Shown here piece by piece: positions 62,438 to 64,000 of a stretch of 64,000 bases of DNA. The stretch's first letter is position 1, and every line of letters starts with the position of its first letter. Origin of the DNA: Pradoshia sp. D12 (GTDB taxonomy: Bacteria; Bacillota; Bacilli; Bacillales; Pradoshiaceae). The stretch spans positions 2,011,501 through 2,075,500 of the forward strand of contig NZ_CP044545.1 in the NCBI RefSeq assembly GCF_008935075.1, given 5' to 3'. Below the pieces are notes generated by a model. That model was not told the DNA's origin, ran no database searches, and worked only from the letters and a program-made list of their open reading frames with translations. The position numbers were made by a program, and so were the translations under genes.

Positions 62438-63120
62438 TTTCCCTCCATTTAGATAGATTTGATATTTTATAATATTGCAGTCCTCATCTCTGATTCTCCT
62501 GCTTTATCTTATGCTATCCATATTTTCATATCTTTTAATACGTATCAGATAGGAATTTCCAATCAATATTCCATAGTCGAAAAATCATTCATAACGTTGA
62601 TAAAACAATACCCTTTTTAAAGGCTTACTAACCAGAAATTTCAAATGCAATAAATCTCATAATCATCAGCATTCACAATTAGTATTTTCATATAATATAG
62701 TACCTTCGTTTGAGTTATTTATATCTGACGATCCTAAGATTTTTATGATAGGATAATCATCCAATTAATACTGGGAACATCTGATCTTGAGTCTATATCA
62801 CTCTCTGTAAACCCTGTTCAGTTTCGGAGGTATACACATGGTTAATATGAAATATCTAGAGGAGTCAGATACCATTATTTATTTTTCAGAAATAAAAAAG
62901 GGAAGGCCTCAGCCCTCCCTGTTATCATCTGTGTTAATCTCTATAATAGTAAACTAGCTCCCTCAGGTTACTGAATTCGGTCTGGATCTATGTATATGTT
63001 TTCTCTCTTCTTTGGTAGAAGTAACTCAACTATAGCTATTCATCTCTAGAAATTTCCTTCTAATTTAGGACTATTTCTTTTTAAAAAGCAGGAATAATTG
63101 AGGAGTATTAGCCGTTACAA
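62438..63120. other. Long gene-poor stretch upstream of the PTS IIA-like gene
   Basis: About 680 bp without a supported gene apart from the possible ChbG start at 62641-62691. A hairpin around 62898-62921 (GGGA.GGCC with GGCC..TCCC-type arms), followed on the minus strand by six T, looks like an orphan left-facing terminator. A 39-codon plus-strand frame at 62838 contains that hairpin and is not called as a gene. Confidence 0.4.
62641..62691 (-). pseudogene. Possible relic of a ChbG/YdjC-type deacetylase start
   Basis: On the minus strand an ATG at 62691 opens MKILIVNADDYEIYCI and then stops. The first 11 residues match the start of YdjC/ChbG chitooligosaccharide deacetylases (K-x-LIVNADDF/Y), whose NADD carries a metal ligand. 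These genes often accompany Lac/Cel-type PTS genes, and a IIA-like gene lies 200 bp downstream. The match is short and may be chance. Confidence 0.3.
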
Positions 63121-63137
63121 AAATCATCATAAAACCT

Positions 63138-63166
63138 TGAAAAACATATTTCCAAGGCTTTGGTGA
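63138..63166 (-). terminator. Weak terminator of the acyl-CoA thioesterase gene
   Basis: A short stem (CCTTG with CAAGG, around 63141-63164) with a long AT loop, followed on the minus strand by TTTTATGA. It lies a few bases past the stop codon. Confidence 0.45.
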
Positions 63167-63171
63167 CTCCC

Positions 63172-63651
63172 TTATTTAGATTTCTGCTTTCTCATTTTCC
63201 GTTCTTGATACTTCGCTTCAGCACGATTATACAGCTCTTTTTCAAGCTCGGTTTCAGGCAGTACTTTAGGAACTGAAGAGGGCCTTCCATCTTTATCAAT
63301 CGCAATCATGGTCAAGAATGCCTCAGACGTTAGTCTTCTCTCTCCAGTCATCAGATTCTCTCCTTCAACCCTTACATACACCACCATTGAGGTATTGTGT
63401 GACCAAGTAACAAACGCCTCCAAACAGATAGCCTGCCCAGATTTAATAGGAGCATGAAAATCGAACGAATCACTTGAAGCTGTAACCACTGGTTTTCTAC
63501 AATGACGCATCGCAGCAATTCCTGCAATTTTATCAACATACGCCATTACCTTACCACCAAAAATCGAATTGTACTGATTTGTATCAGCAGGTAAAACTAA
63601 ATCAGTCAAATAAGCTTTTGAATTACTTGGTACTTTGCCTTCATCCAACAT
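63172..63651 (-). CDS. Acyl-CoA thioesterase (YkhA-type hotdog hydrolase)
   Basis: A 159-residue hotdog-fold thioesterase. The active-site helix begins at PADTNQYNSIFGGKVMAYVDKIAGIAA (Asn/Asp near residues 21-35), then ASSDSFDFHAPIKSGQ and LTSEAFLTMIAID. It hydrolyses acyl-CoA to free acid and CoA in the cytosol. AGGGGT lies upstream of the ATG at 63651. The C-terminal tail is strongly charged. Monocistronic. Confidence 0.93.
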   Translation of the reverse strand: MLDEGKVPSNSKAYLTDLVLPADTNQYNSIFGGKVMAYVDKIAGIAAMRHCRKPVVTASSDSFDFHAPIKSGQAICLEAFVTWSHNTSMVVYVRVEGENLMTGERRLTSEAFLTMIAIDKDGRPSSVPKVLPETELEKELYNRAEAKYQERKMRKQKSK

Positions 63652-63706
63652 GGCGCTCGACCCCTAACCCAGTATATTCTATTTATCCCAATATACTACA
63701 CATAGA

Positions 63707-63732
63707 AAAAGACTGCCAAATGACAGTCTTTT
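63707..63732 (-). terminator. Terminator of the glutamine amidotransferase gene
   Basis: AAAAGACTG (63707-63715) pairs perfectly with CAGTCTTTT (63724-63732). It lies 20 bp beyond the stop codon of the gene at 63753. Confidence 0.85.
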
Positions 63733-63752
63733 CGTTTAGCTTACTTAATTTC

Positions 63753-64000
63753 TCATAAAGCGTTTTGCTTACAAACACCAATAAAATGTCTTAACAATTG
63801 ATCCATGCTGGCATCATGTTTACGCAATTCTTCTGGATGAAATTGTGTTGCCATAATTGAATCATCAATTCCTTCAAACGCTTCTATTAATCCATCTTCA
63901 GCCTTCGCGACTGGTTTTAAGCCTTTACCTAACTCTTTTATGCCCTGATGATGAAAACTATTCACATCCATTTTATCCTTTTTGACAATACTATATAGTT
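63753..64000 (-). CDS. Class I glutamine amidotransferase / gamma-glutamyl-GABA hydrolase-like, 3' part
   Basis: Only the last 82 or so codons lie in the window; the frame stays open to position 64000. The segment VNSFHHQGIKELGKGLKP and the catalytic His-Pro-Glu in ATQFHPEEL identify a PuuD-type peptidase C26 glutamine amidotransferase-like enzyme. The ATG at 63971 is internal, since the upstream in-frame codons (YSIVKKDK) continue the family pattern. Such enzymes hydrolyse gamma-glutamyl amides or gamma-glutamyl-GABA. The nucleophile Cys region lies outside the window. Confidence 0.85.
   Translation of the reverse strand, partial: LYSIVKKDKMDVNSFHHQGIKELGKGLKPVAKAEDGLIEAFEGIDDSIMATQFHPEELRKHDASMDQLLRHFIGVCKQNAL

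Noticed and set aside
62838-62957. 39-codon plus-strand frame with GGAGG 7 bp before its ATG
   Set aside because: The site is good, but the frame contains a hairpin with a minus-strand T run, has no recognisable sequence and no neighbour to support it.
1-64000. CRISPR arrays, prophage, intact insertion sequences, rRNA or tRNA genes
   Set aside because: No regularly spaced repeats, transposase or integrase frames, or RNA-gene signatures were seen by eye; a tRNAscan or IS search could not be run.

Overview
The window is low-GC DNA of a spore-forming member of the Bacillaceae (Bacillus in the broad sense). An alpha/beta-type spore protein (61383-61634), a sporulenol-type triterpene cyclase (14124-15998), lysine 2,3-aminomutase, ClpE with CtsR boxes, and strong GGAGG ribosome binding sites all point that way. 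No rRNA, tRNA, CRISPR array, intact insertion sequence or prophage was seen. The left edge carries a homologue of the Bacillus subtilis replication terminator protein Rtp (315-695) with a Ter-like site upstream (808-839), so this is probably the right flank of the chromosome terminus. Most genes to its right lie on the minus strand, as expected if a fork crosses the window from right to left.

Layout. 1046-9538: hexuronate catabolism on the minus strand (NagZ-type GH3, HAD phosphatase, uxuA, uxaC, KDPG aldolase, uxuB, GPH symporter). Two upstream regions share a GTATACTAGCAT operator-like motif. A second uronide block lies far to the right: a PocR-AraC regulator (44516-45760), a GH2 beta-glucuronidase-like enzyme (45968-48274) and KDG kinase (48359-49360). 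Together these genes would hydrolyse beta-glucuronides, import and isomerise the uronate, and bring it to KDPG and then pyruvate plus glyceraldehyde-3-phosphate. 10337-11403: LrgA/LrgB pair. 11440-17059: a coiled-coil protein of unknown function, proC, the triterpene cyclase, and a threonine-synthase-like protein without the PLP lysine. 17161-19751: small accessory genes, including an ADP-ribosyltransferase-fold-like protein and a GNAT/pentapeptide gene broken by one stop codon. 19767-22172: peroxide defence (AhpC and a domain-permuted AhpF-like partner) under two PerR boxes.

22671-31948 is a long lysine-catabolic cluster: kamA, yokU, yodS, yodR, yodT, a second aminotransferase, an aldehyde dehydrogenase, an M81 metallohydrolase and a GNAT. 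It resembles the B. subtilis kamA-yodPQRST locus, but yodP and yodQ are replaced by other genes, suggesting a variant beta-lysine route. 32358-36319: an SDR protein, an RBBP9-type hydrolase, a nitroreductase, a membrane-anchored PrsA-like foldase and an OsmC protein. 36423-39217: the pspA-nfeD-floT membrane-stress operon. 39448-39919: two small unknown genes. 39957-43454: a large secreted subtilase. 43751-44421: a frameshifted DUF3885 gene.

49526-57000: a potassium/proton antiporter, clpE behind CtsR boxes, and ppdK with its regulatory kinase/phosphorylase behind an inverted pair of CcpN-like sites. 57305-64000: a phosphodiesterase/pyrophosphatase, a UMF1-type MFS transporter, a DUF3021 protein, exonuclease III, a spore protein, an orphan PTS IIA-like protein without its phosphorylatable histidine inside an apparently decaying locus, an acyl-CoA thioesterase, and the 3' end of a class I glutamine amidotransferase cut by the window edge. 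Starts were re-chosen where a better ribosome binding site was visible; family assignments come from reading motifs, not from a database search.
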